64,000 bases of DNA from Ktedonobacter robiniae (GCF_016587375.1 NZ_BNJG01000003.1:1860001-1924000); one strand, 5' to 3'. Counted from the stretch's first letter, positions 46,906 to 55,460 are shown. A program made the numbers and translations. Notes: generated by a model not told the origin, from the sequence alone.

Positions 46906-47829
46906 TTAGCTGTTCAGGAGCGCGAGTGACTCCTCCCAAAGTCGGGCAGCGGCGTCAGGATCGAGTGCATGCGCGGCGACTCCGTTTTCCGCAGGGGGCA
47001 CGTTCGGGCCAGCTTCGTTGTTATCTTCGAAGTAGCGGCCACCGATGCCTTCTAAGAGCGGCGAAGTGGCAAGCAGGACCGAGGTAGAGGCCCCCTCCTC
47101 CAGGGTCTTCCACGGGTAGCTGTCGGCGATTTTCTGATATTCCGGGCTTGTCTGGTGGCGTTGCAGGTTAGTGCGAATACCACCTGGCATGAGGGCGTTT
47201 GCGGTGATTCCATCCGCAGCCCACCGCCTAGTGGCTTCAACGGCGAAGAGCACATTGGCCGCCTTGGACTGCCCGTAGGCCGACCACGCTTCGTACTCGC
47301 GATGCAAGAAGTGGATATCGTCGAACACAATTGGGGAGCGCCTGTGCGCCGAGGAACTCACCGAGACAATGCGTGCATTGCCGGAGGCGGCGAGAGCGTC
47401 ATGCAGGCCGAGAGCCAGTGCGAAGTGGCCGAGATGGTTGGTGGCGAACTGCAACTCCCATCCTTCAGGTGTGCGGTGGAGCTCGGGCAACGCCATGATG
47501 CCAGCGTTGTTGACCAGGATGTGCAACGGCTTGTCCCATGCGGCGACGAACGCGGCGATGGACGCACGATTGGTCAATTCGAGTGGGGCGACGAAAACGT
47601 TTCGGTTGCCAGTCTTTGCTGTAATCTCGGCTGCGGTCTGCGCGCCGACTTCCACATTGCGAACCGCGAGCGTGACCTCGGCTCCGATCTGGGCCAATGT
47701 CCGCGCCGTTTCGGCACCGATTCCCGACGTTGCCCCTGTGATGATAGCCTGCTTGCCGGATAGGTCAATGCCCTCAGTGACCTTGGCGGTAGTGGAATGA
47801 AACCCAAATGGAGTGGTAATGTGTGGCAT
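46906..47829 (-). CDS. Short-chain dehydrogenase/reductase
   Basis: 307 residues from ATG 47829 (AAAGGAAG upstream). Cofactor motif ITGATSGIGAETARTLAQIGAEV, LVNNAGIMALPE, catalytic Ser in SVSSSAHRR and Y-x3-K in YGQSKAANVLF; resembles retinol-dehydrogenase/WWOX-type SDRs. Extended C-terminus past 270. Begins 21 bp after the MerR stop, so co-transcribed with it. Confidence 0.93.
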   Translation of the reverse strand: MPHITTPFGFHSTTAKVTEGIDLSGKQAIITGATSGIGAETARTLAQIGAEVTLAVRNVEVGAQTAAEITAKTGNRNVFVAPLELTNRASIAAFVAAWDKPLHILVNNAGIMALPELHRTPEGWELQFATNHLGHFALALGLHDALAASGNARIVSVSSSAHRRSPIVFDDIHFLHREYEAWSAYGQSKAANVLFAVEATRRWAADGITANALMPGGIRTNLQRHQTSPEYQKIADSYPWKTLEEGASTSVLLATSPLLEGIGGRYFEDNNEAGPNVPPAENGVAAHALDPDAAARLWEESLALLNS

Positions 47830-47850
47830 GAGATGACTTCCTTTCGTCAA

Positions 47851-48306
47851 CTATGTAAGCCTTGGAATAATACGACGAATTTCTTCAGTGACGCGCTCGA
47901 CTGCATCGGCGTCTCCGCGTTCCACCGCATCCCAATAGGCCTCTTTGCTCTTGAGATACTCTTTTCTCACCTGTAAACGCTCGATTTGGCATTCGAGTTC
48001 TTTGGCATGAGCAGCAAAGAGCTCCTTTTGCTGTGCGGCGCCTTTAGTTCCTTCCTCGAGCAGTTGCAGATAGGCTCGCATCGCTTCGATGGAGAAACCA
48101 CTGGCATGAAGGCAAGCAAGGGCATGGACGGCCCTCGCTATCTCGGCAGTGTATCGTCGGTGACCGCTCCGAGGATCCCTCGGCACAGGTTTAAAGAGGC
48201 CAATCTTCTCGTAGTAGCGAAGGGTGGGCTCAGTCAAACCACTCTGTTTAGACATCTCTTGAATCGAGAATGATTCCGAATTTCTTAGGGTGAGTATATC
48301 TTCCAT
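47851..48306 (-). CDS. MerR-family transcriptional regulator
   Basis: 151 residues: FSIQEMSKQSGLTEPTLRYYEKIGLFKPVPRDPRSGHRRYTAEIARAVHALACLHASGFSIEAMRAYLQLL, then a dimer coil (AKELECQIERLQVRKEYLKSKEAYWDAVERGD). No Cys, so organic-ligand or electrophile type. ATG 48306 lies at the predicted transcription start, so the message may be leaderless. First gene of an operon with the SDR. Confidence 0.92.
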   Translation of the reverse strand: MEDILTLRNSESFSIQEMSKQSGLTEPTLRYYEKIGLFKPVPRDPRSGHRRYTAEIARAVHALACLHASGFSIEAMRAYLQLLEEGTKGAAQQKELFAAHAKELECQIERLQVRKEYLKSKEAYWDAVERGDADAVERVTEEIRRIIPRLT

Positions 48307-48313
48307 GGCTCTT

Positions 48314-48344
48314 AGTATAGAAAACTTCAAGCGCTTTAAGTCAA
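48314..48344 (-). promoter_or_regulatory. MerR-type promoter with 19-bp spacer and operator dyad
   Basis: On the minus strand TTGACT (48344-48339) and TATACT (48319-48314) are separated by exactly 19 bp, and the spacer holds the near-perfect dyad ACTTCAAGCGCTTTAAGT (48324-48341). This is the classic architecture that MerR proteins untwist to activate transcription, placed before its own gene. Confidence 0.88.
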
Positions 48345-48519
48345 GGGGGTAAAAACGAAACAAATACATGACTACGATAGTGATGGTTGGGATTGTCTGG
48401 CCAGAACTATAAGAGGGAAGAGAAATAGATCCTAATCCTGGCGGTTCTGCTCTGCTGTGGTTTGCCTGCTCATGCGGCTTGTCGCAGATAATACGTTCTG
48501 TTATCCGAAAAGGCTGTTA

Positions 48520-48715
48520 CTAGGCTCCTGGATAGATGACATCGAGGGTGCGAGCGCCGTTAGGATAGGCGATAGAGGGAGCGTACCCACCGTGATAGAT
48601 CATATCGAGGGTGCTGGTGCCGTGTGGGAAGAGTACGTTGGGAGACGCGCTATGTAGGTAGGCGACCAGTGTGTTGGCGCTATAGGGCTAGACGACGTCA
48701 GCGGAAGGGCTGCGG
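48520..48715 (-). pseudogene. Fragment of a PHG-repeat secreted protein
   Basis: Minus-strand translation gives RSPSADVV, a stop, then SANTLVAYLHSASPNVLFPHG, TSTLDMIYHGG, YAPSIAYPNGARTLDVIYPGA and a stop at 48520-48522. The segment SASPNVxFPHGTSTLDMIY is nearly identical to the intact gene at 52853. It lacks the signal peptide and abuts an IS110 transposase fragment, so it is a truncated copy. Confidence 0.75.
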
Positions 48716-48723
48716 TCACGATT

Positions 48724-49158
48724 CTGGGAGAAATCGGGACGTAGATGTCCTGCTTCCCTTCGGCCAAACACCTGGCTTCCTGGGCGGGAGTCTGCCCAGG
48801 CAATCGGAAAAGCGCTGGCAAACGGCTCAGAGGAGAGAAACGCCAAGGGAATGCCTTCCTGCAAGCACCGCTTGCGGAAGTGGTGTGGACCATTTCGCAT
48901 ACCAAGGGGAATTTTCTTTCGGCTCAATACCATCGGCTCGTACGCTGCATTGGTAAGCCGAAAGCCGTGGTAGCAGTGATGCATAGTGTGCTAGTGATCA
49001 TCTATCATGTCTTAGCCGAACGGAAACCCTACGAAGATCTGGGGGAGAACTATTACGAGCAACATGATCAGGAGCATGTGATGAAGCAGGCTCTTCGCCG
49101 CTTAGAGGCTTGTGGATATGCGGTCATGTTAACCCCTCTAGAGGAGGTGGCAACGTAA
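48724..49158 (+). pseudogene. IS110-family transposase, C-terminal fragment
   Basis: ILGEIGT, a TAG at 48742-48744, then MSCFPSAKHLASWAGVCPGNRKSAGKRLRGEKRQGNAFLQ...VVWTISHTKGNFLSAQYHRLVRCIGKPKAVVAVMHSVLVIIYHVL and a C-terminal ALRRLEACGYAVMLTPL. This is the Transposase_20 half of IS110/IS116/IS902 enzymes. The N-terminal DEDD half is missing and an Asp codon is replaced by a stop. Confidence 0.88.
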
Positions 49159-49369
49159 AGCAGTTCACCTGACATGAAGGTCCCCCCCAACTCCCAACGC
49201 CCCCCTGCATTGGGAGCGGGAGGGCGTGCCTTTTTCCCTCGCAGCCAACCCGCAGCATTTTCGTAGGAAAACCCTGTAGTTTATGATTGTTTGGTAGACC
49301 TTCGTTTGCTGTTGTGCTAAAGTTTGTATACATCGAACATTGTGATTGCCAGAAAGGTTTGACGTTTCT

Positions 49370-49903
49370 ATGTTACTCCATGGAGAAAAATGTTACCTGC
49401 GTACTTTTACTCAGGAAGATCTGCCAATCTTCAAAAAGATGCAGGCCGATCCTGAATTTTTGACGGAATATAATTTCTTTGGGCTATCTGGTCAGACCAG
49501 TCGCCGCGAGCAGGGCTTTCAGGAAAATGGTCTGATCGGACCAAAATATGGTGCTTTGGTGGTAATGACGCACAAAGAGGAGATTGCTGGCGATATCAGC
49601 TATCGGCAGGTCCACGGCGGTCCCACCGCCGAAGGGACTTACGCTTTTAATATTGGGATTGCCCTTTTGCCAGAGCATCGTGGCAAGGGTTATGGTTCGG
49701 AGGCTCAACGTTTGCTGGCTGAATACCTCTTTGCCGTGTTTCCCGTCAGGCGTGTGGATGCCACCACTGATATCACCAATATTCCTGAACAGAGGGCGCT
49801 GGTCAAAGCCGGTTTTACACGTGAAGGTGTGCTCCGTCAGGTCCAATGGCGCATGGGTGACTGGCACGATATGGTCGTCTATAGTAAATTGCGCGGCGAA
49901 TAA
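49370..49903 (+). CDS. GNAT-family N-acetyltransferase (RimJ/RimL-like)
   Basis: 177 residues from ATG 49370 (AGAAAGG upstream). LRTFTQEDLPIFKKMQADPEF, acetyl-CoA loop IALLPEHRGKGYGSEAQRLLAEYLF, ATTDITNIPEQRALVKAGFTREGVLRQ, GDWHDMVVYSKL. Likely acetylates a small molecule or protein N-terminus; substrate unknown. Intact although surrounded by pseudogenes. Confidence 0.92.
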   Translation: MLLHGEKCYLRTFTQEDLPIFKKMQADPEFLTEYNFFGLSGQTSRREQGFQENGLIGPKYGALVVMTHKEEIAGDISYRQVHGGPTAEGTYAFNIGIALLPEHRGKGYGSEAQRLLAEYLFAVFPVRRVDATTDITNIPEQRALVKAGFTREGVLRQVQWRMGDWHDMVVYSKLRGE

Positions 49904-50048
49904 TCTCCTGCCTAACCCTTTCTCGGAACAGACCCATTTTCCAAAGAAGGTTTCTCTTACTGCTCAGAATGGAATCCACACTCCTATAACGCGGGCCAGT
50001 ATACCTAGTGAATATGCAAGACCTGAGAAAGGAATGGTTTTTATCCTG

Positions 50049-50580
50049 ATGCAAGACTATCCGAAACGCTCTGCTGCTGAACAGGAACGTCTGATCTGGT
50101 TGGCCGCTATTTATCGGAACTACTCGTTTGAGATTCAGCGTAGGTGAGGCGGCCCTGGCCGAAGATTTAACCAGTACCGTTTTTCTCAAAGCTATACGAT
50201 GGTTACGTCAGGAGCAGAGCGAAGCGCAGGTGCGAGCCTGGCTTTATGCTACAGCTCGCACAACCATTGCGGATCACTGGCAGGCACAAAGTCAGTACGA
50301 GGTCTACTCTCTCGATAGTGATAGAGACCACTGGCAGGCTTTAGAGGAAGATGCCGAACGTGCTCATAGGAAAGCTGAACAACGTGTACAGCACCTGCTT
50401 GGCCTTTTGCCAGAACGTGAACGCAATGTGCTTACCCTGTGTTATCTCCGGGGTTATACGGCCTCGGAAATAGCCAGTGTGTTAGGAACAAATGCCAGCC
50501 ATTGAAGCTGGTGCCTTGCCATGTGATGGAGCAGAGGAGCTACCTGCTAGGAATGTTGTGCTGTTGTTTCGGGAGAGAGG
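50049..50580 (+). pseudogene. ECF sigma factor, multiply frameshifted
   Basis: MQDYPKRSAAEQERLIWLAAIYRNYSFEIQRR stops at 50147; the frame continues shifted as FSVGEAALAEDLTSTVFLKAIRWL...VRAWLYATARTTIADHWQ (region 2), then PERERNVLTLCYLRGYTASEIASVLGTNAS (region 4) and a stop at 50505, with LKLVPCHVMEQ in another frame. Clearly a sigma-70 family, ECF-type factor that no longer encodes a complete protein. Confidence 0.85.
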
Positions 50581-50746
50581 AGCAGGAGGTGCGTGATTGG
50601 TCCCAGGGAGAGAGACCAGCTCAGAAGAGTTGTTCTATACTACTGCTAGTACCCCCGCGAGTAAAGAGTTTCATCCATGGTATAGCGTGAAAGAGCGAGT
50701 CCTAGCGATCCGCTCTTTTTTGTGGGCTGGGGGCAGGCGGGAATGC

Positions 50747-51271
50747 GAGAGCGCGTATGTTGTGGGAAAACGAGAAAGCTCAAGAATTGTATCTTTCTCA
50801 GACTCATTTTGTGACGGTGAGCGGCTTAGACACCAATCTGAGCGGCAATTTGCTCACTGGCGACCAGCCTTACAGTACCGCAAGCGATCTCCTTACGCTG
50901 ACGCGTTATGCCATGGGCATTCCTCTGTTCGCGCACATTGTCTCTCAAAAAACTATGAGATTCCGGAAACGACGACACATACAGCTCACTCCTGGAGTAA
51001 TAGCAATAGGCTCCTGGGGAGTTATCAAGGGATGCTTGGCGTGAAGACTGGCTGGACAGGAGTTGCTGGTGGTTGTCTGGTTTTTGCTGCCACTCGCCAG
51101 GGGCATACCCTTATCGGAGTAGTCTTACATTCTGTAGGAGAGGCGAGCCAGCAACTCCGAGATGACCAGGTAGCCGAGCGTCAGGCATTAGATGGGCAGA
51201 CTCGTGACGCTGATGCTGTATCACTGCTCAATTGGGGATTCGCCCAGCCTTTAGGGAAGGATAAAAAGTGA
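50747..51271 (+). pseudogene. S11 D-Ala-D-Ala carboxypeptidase fragment
   Basis: ENEKAQELYLSQTHFVTVSGLDT...YSTASDLLTLTRYAMGIPLFAHIVSQKT in one frame, continuing after ~50955 in another as YEIPETTTHTAHSWSNSNRLLGSYQGMLGVKTGWTGVAGGCLVFAATRQGHTLIGVVLHS. The KTG box is present; the N-terminal SxxK part is missing. Decayed penicillin-binding-type peptidase beside the decayed sigma factor. Confidence 0.85.
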
Positions 51272-51287
51272 TGATAGCGGTCACATC

Positions 51288-52328
51288 TTGTGCCAGTGTA
51301 TACCTTGCCTCACCGATAGCAAATCGGTTGTGTTGGAAGAAAAAAGCCCACCTGTTCAGGTGAGTCGCAGAACAGAGTGTGTTTATCTGCTTCTTCAGAC
51401 CATACAAAGAGTCTTCTTCCCACAACAGAGCGCCATATTTGCCCTTGCAGCCATCCTGGCTCCGTATCTTTTTGCGCCCTTTCTTTTCTTCTTGCCTTTC
51501 TGTTTTCTGAAAAATCGGGGATTGATACGGATTGTTGTGCTATTTGCATTCTGTCTTTTCTGCTTGTGTTTCTCTCCCCATTTTGCTGCGGCCAGCACTG
51601 CTCCCAGTGGGGCGCAGCAGATACGTGTTCTAACCTGGAATTTTCTGGCTGAGAAGAATAGCCGTAGTTCCTTGCGCGATCTACTCGCTAAGCAGAAGCC
51701 AGATATTGTGGCCTTGCAAGAAGCGGATTGGCAGGGAATTGATGAATCTTCAGATCTCCTGGAGGAGTATCCTTACCATATTTATCGCCCTGATCAAGGG
51801 GCGCCCTCGGGCGAAGCTATTCTTAGTAAATATCCTATTCTGCAGTATGATACCTATAGTGGCGGCGCAAACGGCACCTGGGATTTTCAACGGGTGTTAT
51901 GGGCTCAACTGGATCTTGGCCATGGAAAGACGATGGTGGTGGTTGATGCTCATCCTATTAATGCGATTAATAGTGTCTATGGCTGTTTCTATTGTCCCCA
52001 GATGCGTGACAGGCAAATTACCGAAATTAATCATTTTACTATGGGGCTGGTAAAACAGGGAGAGAATGTCTTGCTCGTCGGAGATATGAATGTAACCGAC
52101 CGAGAAAAGGCCTATAGCAGTCTGGTTCAGGGCTTACGGGACATCCAGGTGCTTGTTGGAGGGGGATCTGGCAATAGCTGGGGCTTGCCGCAAACCAATC
52201 GTTTCTGGGCGTTTGAGCGCATCGATTACGTGCTGTCTGGTCCAACAGTGCAACCATTATATCTCACCACTGATTGTCAGGCGGTTGGAAGCGATCATTG
52301 CGCGTTGATCGGAGTGTTTGCTCTTTGA
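51288..52328 (+). CDS. Endonuclease/exonuclease/phosphatase family membrane protein
   Basis: 346 residues at most. Two or three hydrophobic segments near the N-terminus (AIFALAAILAPYLFAPFLFFLPF; LIRIVVLFAFCLFCLCFSP), then an EEP domain: VLTWNFLAE, IVALQEADWQG (catalytic Glu), GEAILSKYPIL, VVVDAHPIN, VLLVGDMNVTDRE, FERIDYVL, GSDHCALIGVF. Expected to be a phosphodiesterase acting outside the membrane. The true start is uncertain (TTG 51288 or a later GTG) because no ribosome site is obvious. Confidence 0.85.
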   Translation: MCQCIPCLTDSKSVVLEEKSPPVQVSRRTECVYLLLQTIQRVFFPQQSAIFALAAILAPYLFAPFLFFLPFCFLKNRGLIRIVVLFAFCLFCLCFSPHFAAASTAPSGAQQIRVLTWNFLAEKNSRSSLRDLLAKQKPDIVALQEADWQGIDESSDLLEEYPYHIYRPDQGAPSGEAILSKYPILQYDTYSGGANGTWDFQRVLWAQLDLGHGKTMVVVDAHPINAINSVYGCFYCPQMRDRQITEINHFTMGLVKQGENVLLVGDMNVTDREKAYSSLVQGLRDIQVLVGGGSGNSWGLPQTNRFWAFERIDYVLSGPTVQPLYLTTDCQAVGSDHCALIGVFAL

Positions 52329-52852
52329 ATGCTCATGGGTAAAACCCCTGGGGGAGGAAGAGACCATATTTGAGTGTCATCTGTTCCATTCTTCTTTCTT
52401 TGTGAGTAAGAGCACTCATAAGAACGAGTGCCTTCTATGCAGCCAGAACCAGGGCATCGGTGCTCAATAAAAGAAGATAGTTCATCTGTTCCTTCCTTCC
52501 TTCCTTCCTTCCTTCCTTCCGTTCGAGCAATTGCGTTTCAAAGGATGCCTGATATTTGGCCTTTATCCATACGACGAATAGGCATGATCTGAAAAGGACA
52601 TCCTTGATGAGGAGGGAAGAACAGCAATGGCTACTCCACAGATTGGTCATATTCACGTGTAAAAATTGAGGCGGCTCAGCTGTCTATTCGAAGATCACCT
52701 GGTTTCACTCCAGCAGGCGTTTCTGTAAAATGGCATGATATTCCCTGGTATGTAAGTAGTGCCTGCATGGCTGAGATGCTTCACGATGGGCGCTATCAGC
52801 TGAGAGAAGGGGTCGTGTATGCTTGGTTGATATGAATCTCAGGAGCAAACTA
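52329..52852. other. Gap with tetranucleotide repeat and an unstarted open frame
   Basis: Contains eight TTCC units at 52489-52520. An open frame at 52611-52835 (SNGYSTDWSYSRVKIEAAQLSIRR...WHDIPWYVSSACMAEM) reads like protein but has no start codon and no recognised family; possibly a gene remnant. Confidence 0.5.
52489..52520. repeat. (TTCC)8 microsatellite
   Basis: Eight perfect consecutive TTCC units, 32 bp. On the minus strand it encodes EGRKEGRK within a 73-codon frame with no recognised function. Confidence 0.95.
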
Positions 52853-53320
52853 CTAGTTATGGTGTGTCAATCGTTGTGCTCGTGTCGGATAGAATGGATA
52901 CTGCTTACCATTGCCATTCAATGAAGCCTTACACGATGAGAAACCTTCAGGACTCGAGCCATGAGGGTAGATGGCGTTGGGAGCGAGTGTGCCCGGATAG
53001 ATCATATCGAGGGTGCTGGTGCCGTGTGGGAAGATCACGTTTGGAGACGCGCTATGGGGATAGAGAGCGAGAGTGCTGGAGCTGTGTGGGAAGACGGCAT
53101 CAGGGGAAGGGTTGCCGTGTGGGAAGATCGCGTCAGGGGAAGGGCTGCCATGCGGGTAGACGGCGCTCGGGATGGAATCTGACGTGAGCCTGGTGTGCGT
53201 TGTGGTTTGGTGGGTGGTGGTAAGAGAGAAGGCAGCGATGAGTGCCAGGGTAGCGACAACTGCGAAGATAAGGGTGATGCGCATCCTATTCTGTTGTAAA
53301 CGGTGCTGTAAATACTGCAT
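52853..53320 (-). CDS. Secreted PHG-repeat protein, 155 aa
   Basis: Family not recognised. A basic start (HRLQQNRMR) and hydrophobic helix (ITLIFAVVATLALIAAFSL) look like a signal peptide or anchor. Residues ~50-125 hold about seven degenerate units of ~10-12 residues: AVYPHGSPSPD, AIFPHGNPSPD, AVFPHSSSTL, ALYPHSASPN, VIFPHGTSTLD, MIYPGTLAPN, AIYPHGSSPEG. Pattern: hydrophobic-Tyr/Phe-Pro-His-Gly. His and aromatic residues suggest metal or surface binding, but this is a guess. Fragmentary copy at 48520. Confidence 0.7.
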   Translation of the reverse strand: MQYLQHRLQQNRMRITLIFAVVATLALIAAFSLTTTHQTTTHTRLTSDSIPSAVYPHGSPSPDAIFPHGNPSPDAVFPHSSSTLALYPHSASPNVIFPHGTSTLDMIYPGTLAPNAIYPHGSSPEGFSSCKASLNGNGKQYPFYPTRAQRLTHHN

Positions 53321-53459
53321 ACTAGTGTGTGTCCTTTCCTGTAAGGTAAGCTTAAACGAGACGGTGTGAGATGACCGAGCGGCGAGGGCTGCTCGGTGTG
53401 CTTGCGGATGCTGTTAAGCTTCTTTAGGACATCCGCAAAGGCTACTTTTCTTTCTGTCA

Positions 53460-53516
53460 TTGACATCCGCCCTCTTTCCTGGCAAAATGACCAGGGTCAT
53501 TTTGCCAGGAAAGAGG
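53460..53516 (+). promoter_or_regulatory. TetR promoter with 46-bp perfect palindrome operator
   Basis: Arms of 22 bp (53471-53492 and 53495-53516) are exact reverse complements around AG, ending 10 bp before the TetR ATG at 53527. A promoter TTGACA (53460-53465), 17 bp, CAAAAT (53483-53488) has its -10 inside the palindrome, so the bound repressor would block it. The ribosome site (AAGAGGAAG) lies at the edge of the right arm. Confidence 0.85.
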
Positions 53517-53526
53517 AAGAAGCGCT

Positions 53527-54168
53527 ATGTCACAAGAAAAGCCAGGTTTGCGGGAGCGCAACAAGCAAGAAAAACGCCAGCGTATCCAGCGCGCCGCGTG
53601 GCAATTGTTTACCCAGAAAGGCTTTGCTGCAACCACCATGCGGGAAGTTGCAGAACTGGCGCAGGTGGGCAGTGGAACACTTTTTCTGTACGCCAAAGAT
53701 AAGCCGGATCTGTTGCAACTGGTCTATTACGAGGTTCTCGCCGAAACAATTGAGCAAGCCTTTCGCAACCTGTCAGCCGAGGGAGAACTGCTTGAGACCC
53801 TGGTCCATCTCTTCCAGCAATTTTTTCAATTCTACCAGCAGCATCCTGAGAATGCTCGTGCCTATATTAAGGCTGTCTTCATGCCAGCGCAGGGGCAGAT
53901 GTATGGTCCTCAAACGCTCCAGCAAGTCAGAGATTTCCAGCAGCGCCTGGCTGATTTATTAGCGCAGTTCCAGCAACAGGGCGCAATTGCTCCCAACGTT
54001 CCTTTAGACCAGGCGAGCAGCAATTTTTTTGCCCTCTACGTATCCACCCTCGGCCTGTGGTTGAGTGGTTTTCTTTCTTTTGAGGAGGCTCAGGGACAGG
54101 TACTACATCGGGCGTTTGCTTTGCAAATCCAGGGCATGCAGTCGAGAGAACCAGGAGTAGAACTATGA
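53527..54168 (+). CDS. TetR/AcrR-family transcriptional regulator
   Basis: 213 residues. HTH: EKRQRIQRAAWQLFTQKGFAATTMREVAELAQVGSGTLFLYAKDKPDLLQLVYYE. C-terminal ligand domain is Gln/Phe-rich (LFQQFFQFYQQHPENARAYIKAVF). Its TGA overlaps the ATG of the monooxygenase gene (ATGA, 54165-54168), so the two are translationally coupled and probably autorepressed through the upstream palindrome. Confidence 0.95.
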   Translation: MSQEKPGLRERNKQEKRQRIQRAAWQLFTQKGFAATTMREVAELAQVGSGTLFLYAKDKPDLLQLVYYEVLAETIEQAFRNLSAEGELLETLVHLFQQFFQFYQQHPENARAYIKAVFMPAQGQMYGPQTLQQVRDFQQRLADLLAQFQQQGAIAPNVPLDQASSNFFALYVSTLGLWLSGFLSFEEAQGQVLHRAFALQIQGMQSREPGVEL

Positions 54169-55334
54169 CAACCCAGGAGCAAGATTTCCCTATCCTGATT
54201 ATCGGAGCAGGCATTGGAGGACTGGCCACGGCTCTGGCCCTCCAGCAAGCCGGCTTTGCGGTACAAATCTTTGAACGGACAAAGGAGATCCGCGAGTCCG
54301 GGTCCGGGCTGACCCTCTGGGCGAACGCGGTCCGCGTGCTACAGGAACTCGGTCTGGCCGACCTGGTGCAACAACTGGCCCAGCAGCCTGCACCCACGCG
54401 GGCTGGCTTCTACACAATGCGAGGAAAACAACTGGTCCATCTCCCGCAACGAACAGTTGAGGAACAGTGTGGGGGACCAACCATAGCGATCCACCGCGCG
54501 GAATTCCAGGCAGCGTTACGGGAGCGGCTCGCGCCGGGCACACTTGTCCTGGACAAGCAGCTTATCGATCTTGAGCAAGACACTACAGGCGTGACAGCCT
54601 GTTTCGCGCGGGGCGAGCGGGTACGCGGCAGCCTGGTGATCGGAGCTGATGGCATCCGTTCGCAGGTCCGTCGACTGCTCTTTCCCCAGAGTCAGCCGCG
54701 CTACGCCGGGTACACTGCCTGGCGAGGTATCGCCACGGGCGTAACACCGCCACTGATGGGCGAATTGTGGGGGCGCGGCAGGCGCTTCGGCATTGTTCCC
54801 CTGACTAAGGAGCGCGTCTACTGGTACGCGACCTGCAATACCCCGGAAAACGCGGCAGAGAGGCCGCAGGGGCGCCAAAAAGAATTGCTGGATCTGTTCA
54901 AAGGCTGGCATCCTGTTGTCAGCACGCTTATCAATGTGACAGAAGCCTCGACGATTCTGCGGAACGAGATCTCTGATCTCCAGCCGCTGACCTATTGGAG
55001 CAAGGGGCGCGTAACTCTGCTGGGGGACGCGGCGCACGCGATGACGCCGAATATGGGTCAGGGAGCCTGCTAGGCGCTCGAAGATGCCCTGATCCTGGCC
55101 CGGACCCTGCGACACGCGCATTCTCTTGAGAATGCATTAGATATGTATCAACAGAAGCGCCTGGCGCGCGCCAACATGGTCGTCGTGAACTCGTACCGGA
55201 TGGGCCTGGTCGCGCAATGGGAGCATCCCCTGGCCTGCTGGCTGCGTGATTCTCTTCTGGCGCTCACTCCACCACAAATGCTGCTGAAACAATTCAAATC
55301 AGTGGCAAGCTATACCTGGGAGAGCAGCTGTTAG
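54165..55334 (+). pseudogene. FAD-dependent monooxygenase with in-frame TAG
   Basis: Full-length frame of 389 codons interrupted at 55071-55073. Rossmann motif ILIIGAGIGGLATALALQQAGFAVQIFER, IGADGIRSQVRRLL (DG motif), GDAAHAMTPNMGQGAC, then TAG where the paralogue at the window start has CAG. Past the stop ALEDALILARTL...MYQQKRLARANMVV runs on to a natural stop at 55334. The truncated 302-aa product lacks the C-terminal helices. A single C-to-T change; readthrough or recent inactivation are both possible. Coupled to the upstream TetR gene. Confidence 0.9.
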
Positions 55335-55364
55335 CCTGCAAGAGCCGCGAGCATGCTGGAATGG

Positions 55365-55460
55365 TTAGCCTTTAGCCAGGTGCCAGATCATTAAGCGAGT
55401 CATCGCCAGGTAGATCATGGCCTCGCTACTCTCAGGAAGCGTTTCATAGATGCGCGGGTG
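55365..55460 (-). pseudogene. Transposase C-terminal remnant
   Basis: Minus-strand frame HPVHPRIYETLPESSEAMIY, then LAMTRLMIWHLAKG and a stop at 55365-55367. The RIYETLP...EAMIY-AMTRLM ending is typical of IS5-type transposases as remembered. Only ~30 codons survive, 31 bp after the monooxygenase. Confidence 0.6.

Noticed and set aside
48457..48657. Plus-strand 66-codon frame with repeated 'IEGAxAV' phrases, also seen at 52961-53182
   Set aside because: The repetition is the antisense image of the PHG repeats; the minus-strand reading gives a signal peptide and a coherent repeat, the plus-strand one does not.
52489..52520. Possible CRISPR-like array
   Set aside because: Simple tandem TTCC units without spacers; no repeat-spacer pattern or cas genes anywhere in the window.
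52435..52656. 73-codon minus-strand frame containing the TTCC repeat
   Set aside because: Not called as a gene: no ribosome site and no homology; the repeat alone is reported.
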